DNA of 64,000 nt from Rhytidiadelphus loreus (taxonomy: Eukaryota; Streptophyta; Bryopsida; Hypnales; Hylocomiaceae). Numbering within the stretch: position 1 is the stretch's first letter; every line of letters starts with the position of its first letter. Under the pieces are notes generated by a model. The model did no database searches, was not told where the DNA came from, and saw only the letters and a program-made list of their open reading frames with translations. The stretch lies in the NCBI GenBank assembly GCA_947034895.1, contig OX344761.1, forward strand, positions 67,951,839 to 68,015,838, read 5' to 3'. This document shows, piece after piece, positions 49,735 to 61,366 of the stretch. A program made the position numbers and the translations under genes.

Positions 49735-50067
49735 TTATAATCTTTGTATAGTTCTACTTGAAGATGCTTCATAACCCAACAAGGAAAATGAATTTAGCTC
49801 AAAGTCAATATCAGATTCAAATATTTCACTATGAGGTTCATTTTGTATTACAAACCTTTGAAATTGTCCTAAAGAAATTCTTGTAGTATTTGGGTCTACC
49901 GGACTAGGAGGGCGTATAATATTATCTATCGGAGTTGGTGGTTGACTTAGGGGTGAAAAGCAAGGGTTTATATAAGTGGATATTGTTTGTCTATATCTTG
50001 ATTTTAATCCTTCTTGGATTCTTTGAATAGCTTCTTTGAATGTCTTTTCAAGGTTTTGACTAGACAT
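49735..50067 (-). pseudogene. Gypsy gag N-terminal frame
   Basis: MSSQNLEKTFKEAIQRIQEG starts at 50067. It is rich in Ser, Pro and Glu, as gag N-termini often are. Broken from the capsid frame by stops between 49443 and 49734. Confidence 0.55.
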
Positions 50068-50312
50068 TTAAAGAGGCCATAGATACATTAATAAAAAATT
50101 TAACAAAACCAGGGAAACACTCGCGACCCGCTATCGCAACTCATGAGGTAATGGTTAATTCTATTCATTTTCTATTAAAGAGGTAGTGGACAATGTTGGT
50201 TATATGAGGAAGGGTGGAAATAAATCAAAGTATTTATAATGGTTCTTAGTTGTTTTAACTCAAGAATTGTTATAGGTTGAATTTGTAATAAATCTAAAAA
50301 TTTAACAACTTT

Positions 50313-50652
50313 TTAAAATCCTAGTTCATGATCTAAGACGGGTGGTAATTGTTGAGTGGATTTTATAAAGGCTTGATTTTGAGGACACACTCTTTTTATG
50401 TGGCCAATTGTTCCACAAAAATTACACTTAGATTTGGGTTTATTTCTATGTAATCCTTTTTTTTCTTTGGTACTTTCCCAATTTAATTTATGGGATGAAT
50501 CTATAGGTTCTATTGGTGTTTGAGGTTTACTTGCCAATAAATACTCCCTATTATATCATATAACGAGATTAGGTTTATTAATGGATCCTTTTGAAATATA
50601 TCTACTAACATTTCATTTATGAGGTCACTATTTGTTTTGGTTTTGGATTCCA
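50313..50652 (-). pseudogene. Zinc-knuckle ORF upstream of gag
   Basis: Starts MESKTKTNSDLINEML at 50652. One frameshift near 50550 joins it to a frame with KSKCNFCGTIGHIKRVCPQN, a perfect CX2CX4HX4C nucleocapsid knuckle, ending at 50313. It lies between the primer-binding site and the gag start, whereas the knuckle normally follows capsid. It could be an extra 5' ORF (Ogre-type elements have one), or a rearranged piece of gag. Confidence 0.7.
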
Positions 50653-50906
50653 TTTCTAAGGAATAATAAATTTTTCATTCTCAAAAATAAAAACTATAGT
50701 TTTCCTAAAAATCTCTAATGATGGATTTTATTTAGGAATATAGCATAGGAAGAACACATGCCATTTTTCTTAAGTTTCTAAGAATTTTCTTTGAAAAAGC
50801 TGCATCTTCTATCATTCTGAACTAATTCCAATTTTAATTACCTATCATGATGAAATTTAGAAAATTCCATCCTATTTACATTCTTAGACACCGATAGCCA
50901 AGACCA

Positions 50907-50925
50907 TTCCCCGGCAGCGGCGCCA
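50907..50925 (-). promoter_or_regulatory. tRNA-Asp-type primer-binding site
   Basis: TGGCGCCGCTGCCGGGGAA on the minus strand is, with one difference, the TGGCGCCGTTGCCGGGGA site complementary to the 3' end of plant tRNA-Asp used by several Ty3/Gypsy lineages. It is four bases inside the LTR end. Confidence 0.88.
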
Positions 50926-50989
50926 AAAATGTAGTATAAAATACACTTGGGAACAAAATCCAAGGAATAACCTAGTGGTGGTTCTTGAA

Positions 50990-53440
50990 TTTGGGAAAAG
51001 GTCAAATAGTCTATTGTTTTGTTTCTAAGGTCACTTTTACGTAGGATTATCACTCATTTTCATAAATCAAATAATAAAATCTCATTAATTGTGTATTGGT
51101 GTGATATGAATATAATTACTGTCCTAACCTATATGAATCACAATCCATTTCTCTTAAGCATACCTATAGACTTATTTTCACCGTCTTATACTAGAATTCT
51201 AATGTCAAATAGTCTGGGTATGTCAAATAGTCATGGCTCCTGTTCTATCAACTTAATCAAACACACAATACATATATAGATATATTTTAGGTGTTCAAAA
51301 ACACCTTTGTAAATTCTTTGATTACTTTTTCAATTTAATTCATTGTCAATTGGTCAAGTGGTCTAGTCACTGTTTAATTTAGCCTAATTACTACTTATGC
51401 AAGGATGCAAATTCACAAACAGTGATGTCAATTGGTCTCAGTATGCAAAGTATGCAAAGCTAAGAGTTCTTCCTTTGATCTTAGGACCGGTCAAATAGTC
51501 AATACCACCTTTTTTTCAAGCTCTACAGCTCATGGCAATTGGACCAAGTCCCACAATATACAATTGCAATTTAAACAGCTAGTGTTCTAATGCTAATTTG
51601 TCAAATAGTTAGGTGTCTTATCAAATGGTAATGGATCAAATAGTCTTGTCTCAAATAGTCAAGTATCCATTGTTCTTTGTACACTAACACAGCAGACAAT
51701 TCTCATTTGTAACAAGTTATCAATTTGGCCAAGTTCCCACACAAAGTTAGAATATAAACCACACAAAGATTTGTACATGGCAAATTGTCAAATTGGCCAA
51801 GTTCTCACATCAAATCACAACAAGTACACATAAATTCTATTCTATAGCATGAGATTGCGCTCCTTGTACCTACACTTGTTCTCACACAACTTGTCAATTA
51901 GTCATTTTGCTTTAAATACACTTCCATTACCATTTGTTGTACTTTAAATTTACTATAACTATAAGTTATTTTAATATAGATCTGCATAGACAATTTGACT
52001 ACATCGACAACCAAACACAACCATTAGGTCAAATAAGCAAAATCACGATAATAGCAATTACAACTCAGACCATTCATACAAGTCGATTAAATTTATTATA
52101 TGTAAATAATATTATAGAGAGGACTAATAGACTTTCTAACATATGTGGTTTATGCCACTTGACTATTAGTCCAATAACCAGGGTCGCACACTGCCAATCA
52201 CTGGCTCAACTTATTTAACATAATTTTAACATCAATTCTTCGTTATTTAATGCTTAATAATTTTTGTTTTTTTGACTCATAGCAAAATCACACAACATGG
52301 ATATATTTCACTTACTGTCTAATTGACTTAGGCACATTATTATATTCATAACTGTTTATTAGACTTAACCAAAATAATAGGTGACCAATCACTAGTATCA
52401 AGAACTGGGCATTTGTCCAATAGACTCAAATGAACAAGGGTTTGAACTTAACACAGACCCAAGTCGTTATCAATCACTACTTAATTGACCTATTTAAGAT
52501 TTTGTCAATCTATGACTATTCTTTGTTTGTCATATTTAGCACCAATCCCTAGCTGCTATGAATAACAATTAATTGTCTATTTGACTCAAATACAACATAA
52601 ACCAATCATTGGTTAATATATTTTAATAAAAAAGTTCTTTGACAATTTGTCTATTGCAAGATAATATTTAATCCGCCAATCTCTGGCTTAGCTTAGTTTA
52701 TAAACTTTTATTTACCAGGATAATTGATCTTTATAAACAGGGAGGTGGGCTTTAGACAATTGGACAACTAACTACAACATAAGAATTTAATTTCCATTTC
52801 AAGTTCAATTCATTTAGTTTACTTACCATTTGTTAATCTTCATTGCTCATTCATCCGTAGCTCCTATCAACTTGTCCTCCAGCTCCAATTGTAGTCCAAT
52901 TGTCCTCGCTCGACTTCCGCAGTCAGTCAAATTGACACTTGTAGTTTTTACCGAACTTCGATTCACACCCGGATCAACAAAGCCACTCACTAACACAAAA
53001 GACAACTTGACATACTCGCACAAACATCCTTTTGCTCAAGAAATAACAAAGACAATTTGACAAACAACAACAAAAAGAAACTAAGGAGACAAAACCAACT
53101 GCTTAAATTAAAAGAACAACAAAGAGCCACTCATTGGCTTAAAGAATTGAACACACATAGAAATAAGACAAATAGACAGATTTGTATTGAAGGAATGCAC
53201 AAGTACATATTTGGCAATGCAATCACTGTAAGCCTAGAAGAGAGAGGAAAAATGAAAGTCAATTAGTCTTTATACATCTTCTTGCTATAACCAACTGAAG
53301 CTAACTATCTTATCCATTTGTAATGCTGGCTGCAACTACTTAGTTAATTGTCTATTTGTCTTTCCGATAACTACATGTTTATTTGACTTACTTATCACTA
53401 TATTGCCATTTTACTTAATGTTAGACAATCTATTTGACTC
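50990..53440. repeat. Region of reiterated short motif GTCAAATAGTC / CTATTTGAC
   Basis: Dozens of variants of a 10-12 base word occur (GTCAAATAGTC, GTCAATTGGTC, GTCTATTTGACT, TAATTGACTTAG, ACAATTTGAC). The first 700 bases favour the GTCAAATAG orientation and the last 1 kb favour CTATTTGAC. It is not a simple tandem array; spacing is irregular. It begins inside the Gypsy LTR side and continues past any likely LTR end. Confidence 0.7.
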
Positions 53441-53652
53441 CTAAAAATTTAGAATTTAGAATTTAATTAAAAAGTTCTATCTACAGAAAGCTAAAGAGAT
53501 CCCTAAGTAAAGCTCCAAAGATAGGTTTCAATTTTCCCATCCCATCGACGAAATATTAAAAACCGCAATTATAAGCATACATGAGTCACTTTTTCAAGAA
53601 TAGGCTAGCAGAGGAATCTATGGCCACCGGATTGTGATCTAGGGTTGGAAGC

Positions 53653-54172
53653 ATGCCAAGAAGTCAAAAGCAAAATCCTTTCACCAAGATTCCCTTGCAT
53701 GTGAAAGATTCCTTGCCTACCGATAAATCAAGGAAGGCCGATTTTACCTTCTTGCCAACCGTGCACAAGACCAACAGAAGACTTTATGCACCTTTTGGAA
53801 AACTCTATGAGAGGTTCCCCAAAAAGTTTTGTAATTTTTTGACTTGCAAAGATGCCCTTTCCAGACGGTCAAACGTTTACACCCGTGAGGGGAAATTCAT
53901 GGAAAATTCTTGGATTGCGGTAAATTCTCACTAAAAATTAGGTTAGCTTTTTTTATGTTAATAAGGCTTTCCGACAAGTTTCAAAGTGTTTTGGTAGTGG
54001 GAGGTATCTGAATCACCAACAATCCTCCAAATATCAAATACGATAGGATTTACGTGGAGTTGACCGGTGTCCTAAGAGTACATAGAGTCGGAACAAAGTC
54101 AACAAGGAGTCTTTTTTTACTCCATAGAGCCCTCCCAATGACCCTAGCTTGTCACCCTTGTCAGAAAAGGTA
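53653..54172 (+). CDS. Unrecognised open frame, possible two-exon coding sequence
   Basis: MPRSQKQNPFTKIPLHVKDS opens a 93-residue frame with ordinary amino-acid composition (TFLPTVHKTNRRLYAPFGKL, RFPKKFCNFLTCKDALS). A possible donor GTAAAT follows WIA at 53921. Further on, 54020-54170 reads YDRIYVELTGVLRVHRVGTK and ends CQKR before a possible GTAACT donor. I recognise no family. It could be part of a transposable element, since it sits among element relics. Confidence 0.3.
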
Positions 54173-54456
54173 ACTTCCGAAAGTTAGATTTTTCTTTTTT
54201 TATTGATTCTAATTGGCACTAGTTGTTGATGAGTTTTACATGAGAGAAACAGGGGTAAGGGGATCTCGTTGACTAAAAATGGCCTTTTGAAGCCAATGGA
54301 GCAATTTGTTTGTGATTTGGAGTTGAATTCCAAAAGTTAGAGATTATAATCATCGTAAAAACCCTAAACAAGTAAAAATCTTAAAGATAAGGATGAAAAT
54401 CTAAAGTGATAGGGTTACCTAGGTTAGAAATAGGGAAGGAGGGTGCTCCGGAAGAG

Positions 54457-54464
54457 TATAAAAG
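54457..54464 (+). promoter_or_regulatory. TATA box candidate
   Basis: TATAAAAG preceded by GAAGAG and followed by GGCACC, in a locally GC-richer stretch, with C-rich DNA 30-50 bases downstream. It could be the U3/R promoter of an LTR belonging to the decayed element that follows at 55383. Confidence 0.4.
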
Positions 54465-55382
54465 GGCACCTTTTTTCCTCTCAAAACACACCCTTTTCTT
54501 ATACTTGGGTCCGTTGAATCCACATTGGGTTCACGTTGGGTTGAAGAGTTTGGCCTTTTTGGCCAAAACCCTTTAGCAGTGTTTTTAGGCTCCTCTTTGA
54601 GCCAGTGATGTGTTTCTTAAGGAGTGTAGAGGACCTCGAGGGTCTCTCTACACCTTGTTACTACTTTTGGTTGAGTGTTCATGTTTTTTTGCTTATAAGT
54701 GTTGTATTGAGTTGATCAATTGCCTTGTATTCTTCACGCTGTACTAACCCTAGAGCTTACCCTCTACCATACCTTGGCAATGCCACTTTGGAAGGCCTCT
54801 AGTTCTTTGATTTGTTTACAAACTTTGTACTAACCTCTTGCTACTAACCACTTAGTTACTCTTGTCCTTGTTACTAACCCAAGTCTTATACATTGTATCG
54901 GGTCTAGTCCGTCTTACCTTAGTTAGGAAAAGTGTGTGGTGGTTCCTTTTTGGGTGACAATACTCTACCTTTCCTAACATGTCCAAGTCCTAGATTGTGT
55001 GTTAAATCCTTTAGACATCGGAGCTTTGAACACCGGGGTTTGAGGGAAGTCCTAGATTTGGTGTTAAAACCAAACTAATGGCTTGATCAGGTACTAAAGG
55101 AGTTCACTCCAAAGTTTAGTCCCTAAAACATGTTAGAGACAAGTCAAAGTTTAGTGTCCAAAATTAGGCAACACTAAAAAGTGGGTTAGGAAAAGGTATC
55201 CCTTTCTTTTTATTTTCTCCCAATCTTGCATAGTAAGTTACATTCATTTTCTCTACTATTTCCTTCTTTGTTGTTGGTTCCTAGCCAAGGGCTCCAGTTA
55301 GCCGAGTATCAACGGTTGGGCTTCTAACTATTAGTTAAATAAGGCATTGATGTAGAAGAGTATGCTTATGTAGGAGGCAAAT
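54465..55382. other. Possible LTR or leader region of the next element
   Basis: No gene. The sequence shows the Thr/Leu/Pro-coding-like but stop-rich texture of an LTR/leader; no second copy is in the window to test it. Confidence 0.3.
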
Positions 55383-57003
55383 GTGAAGAAGTTACATAAG
55401 AACAAGATGAAGGTGATGAGGAAATTGTTTGAAGATGTCTTTGGTGGTATGTACAAGTGGGGCAAGAAGCTAATATGTGACAAAACAAGTGAACCCATCT
55501 GCATGCACTACAACTATTTGCACAAAGCTCTATCTGCATGTCTCATCTACATCAGTAATGAATCGACCCGACTTGAAGGAATCACAAACAAGACATGAAT
55601 TGCCCCAAATTTTGACTTAGATATGAGAGTCATAACCATCATTCTCCTTAAAGCTAGCCCATATGGCCTAGGAAAAATAGTCGCACATTACAAGAAAGAA
55701 GAGCCTAACAAATAAATCTTCCAAGATAAAATAAAAAACTATATGATCAGTGGGGGACAACACACTATCCAAGCCTACAAAGACTTAATCAAGAACAACG
55801 AGATTATAGAGGCAGATAAGGCACTAATGTCAACCTTTAATATTATATCTATATGAACAGATAAAAATCACCATTTGACTATAGTGTTATTCTCACGTGT
55901 GTTGAACAAAATTATTGTGGGTAAATAGAAAGAGTAGAGTTTCCTTAAGCAACTTCTAAATGCAAGAATCAAGTAACAAGATATGGTAAATCTACAACCA
56001 GCCATATGGATAGAGTACACTCAATAGAGTTCTTTATAAGATTTTTTTATTTTCTATATTTCCAATATATCTCAGGATATACAATGCAGCCATCATGTGA
56101 TCTCACAATCATACTCTAGTTATCTTGATATCTTTTTATGTTATTCTAGCCATCATGTGATCTCACATTCATATTCAAGTTATCTCAGTATCTTCTTACA
56201 TTATTATGGTCATCATGTGATCCCTCCACAATAATATTCTATTGGTAATTGTTTCTCCTTCACAATGTAATTGTCGAAAGCTCCCAATGGCATTCTAGTC
56301 ATTGTGAGATCTTCTAATGGTATTCTAGTAATAGGTGTTAAGACTTATAGTTCATAGACTTATTATTGCTAGTCCTAGATAAGCAACAATGGTGATTGGT
56401 GAGATCTCATGAGAGTCTTTTATTGAAGTCCATTCTTCTATTGTATATCTATGTGTGGAATACTAACTGTGACTCCTTTGGTGAGTAGGCATTTTAGCTG
56501 ACCTTGTTTACAATATTTGTGGAGATGAAGTGTAATTTTGACAATGATCTAAGGATTCCACTAGTCTTCTTGGATGACAACACGGATGTTGAAAAGTGGG
56601 TTAAAATTGAAGAGAACTTTGTGTAAGGACATCTTCCCAACAGATTGACCATAGTCGATGAAACTGGAAAACAGAAGCACAAATTGCTAATGCAATATGA
56701 CTTCAAGATGCTTTATAGACTTAGATTGGAGGACTTAAACTACCTAGTGGACCAAGTAGAGGCCAAAGTTATCTTTGTGAAGAGCACAAAGGCAAAACCT
56801 GAAAGGCAACTTATCCCTTTATCCATGGTTGGCCACAAAGAGAGTCTCATTGGGGCAATGAAGTCCGAGTTTATGAACCACTACAAGGATTATTTGTTGC
56901 CTATGAAAAATATGTTATATTTTCCATACCCTTGTAGGCGCTTTATTCCCAAAGTTGGAAGAGTTGAAGGAGTGAGGCTTTGGAATCATAATTTTTCCTA
57001 AAT
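55383..57003 (+). pseudogene. Decayed unrecognised element protein
   Basis: One plus-strand frame runs, with several stops, from MKKLHKNKMKVMRKLFEDVF through CMHYNYLHKALSACLIYISN, MRVITIIILKASPYGLGKIV and MISGGQHTIQAYKDLIKNNE to about 56030. After a repeat-filled gap it resumes as FDNDLRIPLVFLDDNTDVEK and MTIVDETGKQKHKLLMQYDF, ending near 57003. SGGQHTIQAYKDL resembles the ParB/sulfiredoxin GxHR-type box, but this is only a motif-level impression. Stops and the broken middle show it is not functional. Confidence 0.4.
56066..56225. repeat. 60-bp tandem repeat, about 2.7 copies
   Basis: CATCATGTGATCTCACAATC begins at 56091 and its counterparts at 56151 and 56211, exactly 60 bases apart. The repeat interrupts the decayed ORF region. 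Confidence 0.85.
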
Positions 57004-57539
57004 CCAAACTTCATGATGGACTAGTTTGCCTAATTATGTTCATCCAACATTAAATTACTATAAATTCACTAGTTTAGTATAAAATGCACCAAATTAGTAA
57101 AAACCATACTAATTTGGTGAAAATTGCCCTAATTTAGTGTAGACTGCGCCATTTTAGTAGAACCCCACCTAAATTACTATTTTTATCCCAATTTAGTGTT
57201 CCTATCACTATTGTAGTGTTCTAGAAGTAGTTTTAAGTCTTGTTACTTATAGTTTCATTTCTTACTTTTAGTATTTTGATTTTTACTTTCATTTTTTTTT
57301 TTACTCCCGATTTTTTTTTTTGGTTTTATTTCTTTTTGGTTTGTAATTTATCTCTAATGTTATATTTTACCATTGATCTAATTTGGTTGCTTAATGTCAT
57401 TTTAGTTTTAAATCCCTATTTTTTTCCTAAATTTTTCCTTTGTTTTCTCCTAATTGCATTTCCTAAATTTTGGACTAACTTCCCTAAGTTCATATTCTAA
57501 AAATCTCCCTAATTAGTGGTTGTAGGTTAATCCATAAAG

Positions 57540-58111
57540 TCCCATTGTCCCCTTCAAGAACAAACTGAATTTTGGCCAGGTTCCTATGACCTCAATTTTT
57601 GGTGAAATTTTTTGAAATTTTCTCATAAGATAGAAAAACTAATTAGCTTTATGGAAATATAATTTTTATTTCTATTGGTGCGTGGGAGCAAAAGTTATAC
57701 CACAAAAAGCCTAGAATTGAACTCGGCAGGCAACACAAAAAATTGCAAAGATTCAAAATAAGTTTTTTTAAATTTATTTTCTCAAAGATTATGATTTTGT
57801 CCACATATGAAGCTTTGATTCATTCCATTTGGACTAGTTATGAAAAAGTTATGAACAATCTTGTTTTTCAAGCAATCTAAGCATGTTCTTCAAAAAAAAA
57901 AATTTGTCCAACTTTGAATGCTGATATCTTCCAATCCATACGGCCAAATTTAATGAAATTTTTAACACATGATTTAGGACAAGTGAAGTACGAGATCCTA
58001 CGGTTAGATTCTAAAGAAATGTATTTCCAATTTTTGTGGATGAATGGTAACAGAAATGGCAGTTTTGAGTGGTTTCTGACAGAAAAATGGCCTTGCGACT
58101 GTAGGGGTTAA
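57540..58111. mobile_element. TTAA-ended element, copy B
   Basis: Right end GACTGTAGGGGTTAA at 58111. The interior matches copy A (57590-57880) and copy C (57910-58100, e.g. TTTGAATGCTGATATCTTCC and GAAAAATGGCCTTG). The left end near 57540 (GTCCCATTGTCCCC) is degenerate. A deletion near 57880 relative to copy C shortens it. Confidence 0.6.
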
Positions 58112-58121
58112 TCGAGAGTAC

Positions 58122-58534
58122 TTAACCCATTAAGGACTGGTCAAAAAAAATTTGGTCGATTTGGGTCCTTTTTGGTTTGTAGAGAGAGCATGTCAACAAA
58201 TTTGATGACGTGGCAAAGGAGACGGGTTTGGGGAATTGAATAGTGAAGAGTTTAGGACAATATCTAGGCCAATCTGAGGTGGCATGTGGCCAAAGGGTTG
58301 AAAAAACCAAGACAACAGGGGCTGAAATTACACCAAGATTTACTAAAAATTCTTACTTCACAATGCACCTTCACCAAAAAATTTAATGCTAAATCCTATA
58401 TCATGTGCAACACTTCCATCCGTACGGTTAGATCTCCGATAGGCACTTGCATTCAAAAGTTTTAAAATTGCTCCCAATTGACCATACAAAGGATTGCCCA
58501 CCCCCCAAATCAACCACGGTCCTTAATGGGTTAA
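58122..58534. mobile_element. TTAA-ended MITE, 413 bp
   Basis: The left end TTAACCCATTAAGGACTGGT and right end ACGGTCCTTAATGGGTTAA are inverted copies over 17 bases, with TTAA at both edges. It starts only ten bases after copy B ends. No open frame of interest. Confidence 0.8.
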
Positions 58535-59493
58535 CACTTCCAGACTTGCAAATTCCCGCAAATCGTTTATATTTTTTATATTCTAAAAAGCAAACCAATG
58601 TAGTGAATAGGTTGACAACTATGTTTTCACCAAAAACGCTCCAAAAATGCCATTTCTAGTACAAGTACCAAATTTTAGAAAAAAAACATTTTTGGATACA
58701 TATAACCATAGGATCTTGTAATAAACTAGTTTGAAATGATGTGGGAAAAAATTCAGAAATTTTTACCATTTGGATTGCAAGCTATTAGTATTTGAATTGA
58801 CCAAAAAATTAATTTGACCCTGCAAAAAACAAGATAGTTGCATTCACAAGGTCATATTTGTACAAAAAAATGTCCATGCTAGTGGTACTTCTTTGGATTC
58901 ACTCTTTAAAGCAAGTTGGCTACATGCTTGAAAAATTTCAGATCATTTAGAATTGTACAAACATAAAGGAAGAAAATAGTAAATAGAAAGAAGTAAAAAA
59001 TGATTCAAAATACTAAAAATGCCAATTCCAATGGTTGTAGTGTTGTAATAAAAATTCAACATCCTATGATTTTATCTTTATTTTTAAATATTGAAATTGA
59101 GTTAAATAAAGAACTTCAAAGTTTATTTTAGAGTAGAAAATCCATAACTTCCCACAAACTAAAACTCCTCATAACTTTCATCTCATTAATTAAAATGGAA
59201 GGATTCAAAATTTTCTACATATATATAAATCTAGAAAAAAAAATTCAAATTTTAGTTTTTCAAAAAAGTGATTTTTTTAATCTACCTTGCCTACCTAGTC
59301 TAGAAGAAAAACTACATATCATACAATAATTTTTTAACCATGTGGTTAAAAGTTATGAAAATTGTTGGGCCTTAAAGCTACTCTTCAGGTTCATGTTGTG
59401 TGAAAATTTCAAAGAAAAAAATTAAAATTTCATTTGTTGTGAATTGCTCAAAATTGTTATGTTGCCAAAAAATGCAACTTGGTCCTTTAAGGA

Positions 59494-60479
59494 TTAACTC
59501 CTAAAAGCCCAAGGCCTTTTAGGATTCAAAAACATCATTGCTTTTGAAGCATTATAGTCTAAATGTTATTAAGGTATAGAACCATACAATCTTGTAGTGT
59601 ACGTGTTGTAGATGACATGAATCAAATTTGGAGTCACTTAGTCCCATATATTCATTTGCAAGATTATAATGTTTTAGACAGTGTTGAAAAATGATGATGA
59701 AATTTTCCTAGCAACACATTCATAGGAGAAATTCGATTTCTTAACCTACTCAAATGAAATTTTAAACTATAATGTGATTCAAAACCAACTTACAAACACA
59801 TTGGTGAAAGAAAATATCATTCAATGGACTCATTGTGTTTGAAAATGGCTTTAAAATGTCAAAAAATAGTAATAAAAGTTGCGAAAAAACATCTGATGGT
59901 GAACCTTTTTCTACTAAAATGCTTCTCAGTCACTTGTAACTTCTTGGATTGATATGAAATGTTAGCCACACAAACTAGACTAGTATACAAAACATTCCCA
60001 AAAAATGAATGATTGGAAAGAAACACTGTGTGAAGAAGAAACAAGCCACCGAAGTTCATTATAATCCAAAAATGTCTTGATTTTGAACTTTGAATTGCTT
60101 CCAAACATTCAAAACCACTTGGATTGACATGAAAATTTTACCACAATAACTAGACTACAAAAAGAACATAATCCATTGTATTGTTATTTATTTTTATTGA
60201 AAATGAACATTAAATTAGGTAATACAAGCCTCCAAAGTTGCATCCATCAAATGCAGTTTGGTGAACTCAAATTCAACCTTTGAACTTTTATTGGCTACAA
60301 AAGAAAAAATACATTTTGGATTGATCTTAAAATTTTATCACAAAAATTAGAAGAGAGAGCGCAAATTTTACAACAAGTTTGATTGAATTTGGACATTGAA
60401 TGCAAAAGTTACATCTCTTTGAATTGAACTTGAAATTATGTGAGGACTCTTTTGGTCCCATGGTGTGTTTAGGGATTAA
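59494..60479. mobile_element. Probable TTAA-ended element
   Basis: The left end TTAACTCCTAAAAGCCCAAG and right end CATGGTGTGTTTAGGGATTAA pair loosely (CTCCTAAA with TTTAGGGAT) and both keep TTAA. The interior is AT-rich and non-coding, with repeated phrases such as CTTGGATTGAYATGAAA and AATTTTACCACA. Confidence 0.45.
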
Positions 60480-60623
60480 AAGATTTAGGATTCACAAAGA
60501 AATTCAAATAATGCATTCTCACTAAATAAATTGGGTGTTATGGTAAATCATAAAGCATAATTTTTGGAAGTGAACTTTATATCTCTAAACCATACACTAT
60601 TAATTGAAAATTCAGATTTAATC

Positions 60624-61366
60624 TTAATCCCTAAAGGATTGCTTGTGTTTTTCATGCATTGCCCAAATTTGAAAATAAAAATATTTTCTAAACTTTAAAC
60701 CCACAAATGTGAAAAAGAATATTCTAAAAGTGTGTGGAAAAAATTCCAATCTATTTAACCATGTAGATTGAAAGATTGTAACGTTTGAAATGAACTTTTC
60801 TTTTCTTTTTGCCAAACTAGGTTAACAAACTTCTAGCTCTCTTGGAGTAAGATTTTTTTTCCTTGATGAATTTGACTATATCCACCATTGAGTTCTAAAT
60901 CTTGTTAAATACACTCATGCAAAAATTTCAAAAGCAAATATAAAGTCTAGCTTATTCTAATTCACCCTACATTATAAGGAGGTTAAGTGAATGCACTAAA
61001 AAATGGCAATTCTTGACAATTCTTCTAGTCATTTTTTAATGATTTCTCAAGCAATGAGAATTTTTAAGAATTTTAATCCAATTAATGAAAAGTTAGAGAC
61101 AAGCATTTGGAATATGTGGGAAAATTTTCAAAATTTTTGATACCACAAATTTCAAGATAATAGCATTTGAAATTAGAAGAAAATGGTTTCTTTTCTCAAA
61201 CTTACCTTGGAATGAGATTTTTGTGTTAAATGCAATTTTTTCTTACAATTATATACTAAATCAAGTTAATTACCTATGTGCCAAAATTTTAGAAGTAGAT
61301 GAGGAATTTAGCAAAAGATGACAAAATTGTCCAAATTGCTTGGACACTTGGTCCATTGGGGGGTAA
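60624..61366. mobile_element. Possible further TTAA-ended element
   Basis: Left TTAATCCCTAAAGGATTGC at 60624 and right TTGGTCCATTGGGGGGTAA at about 61348-61366. The right end has lost one base of TTAA. Pairing is weak, so this is tentative. Confidence 0.35.

Larger units (their letters stand above)
46638..52003 (-). mobile_element. Broken Ty3/Gypsy LTR retrotransposon
   Basis: Minus-strand order: LTR side (from 50930 upward), primer-binding site 50925-50907, a zinc-knuckle ORF, gag, protease, partial RT. Lengths and stops show it is defective: pol lost its C-terminal half and there are stops and frame breaks in gag. The LTR ends ...ACTACA at 50930. Its start could be the inverted-like TACA at about 52003 or further up; without a second LTR copy in the window the outer limit is a guess. 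RT and PBS style resemble the Tat/Athila/Ogre side of Ty3/Gypsy. Confidence 0.75.
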
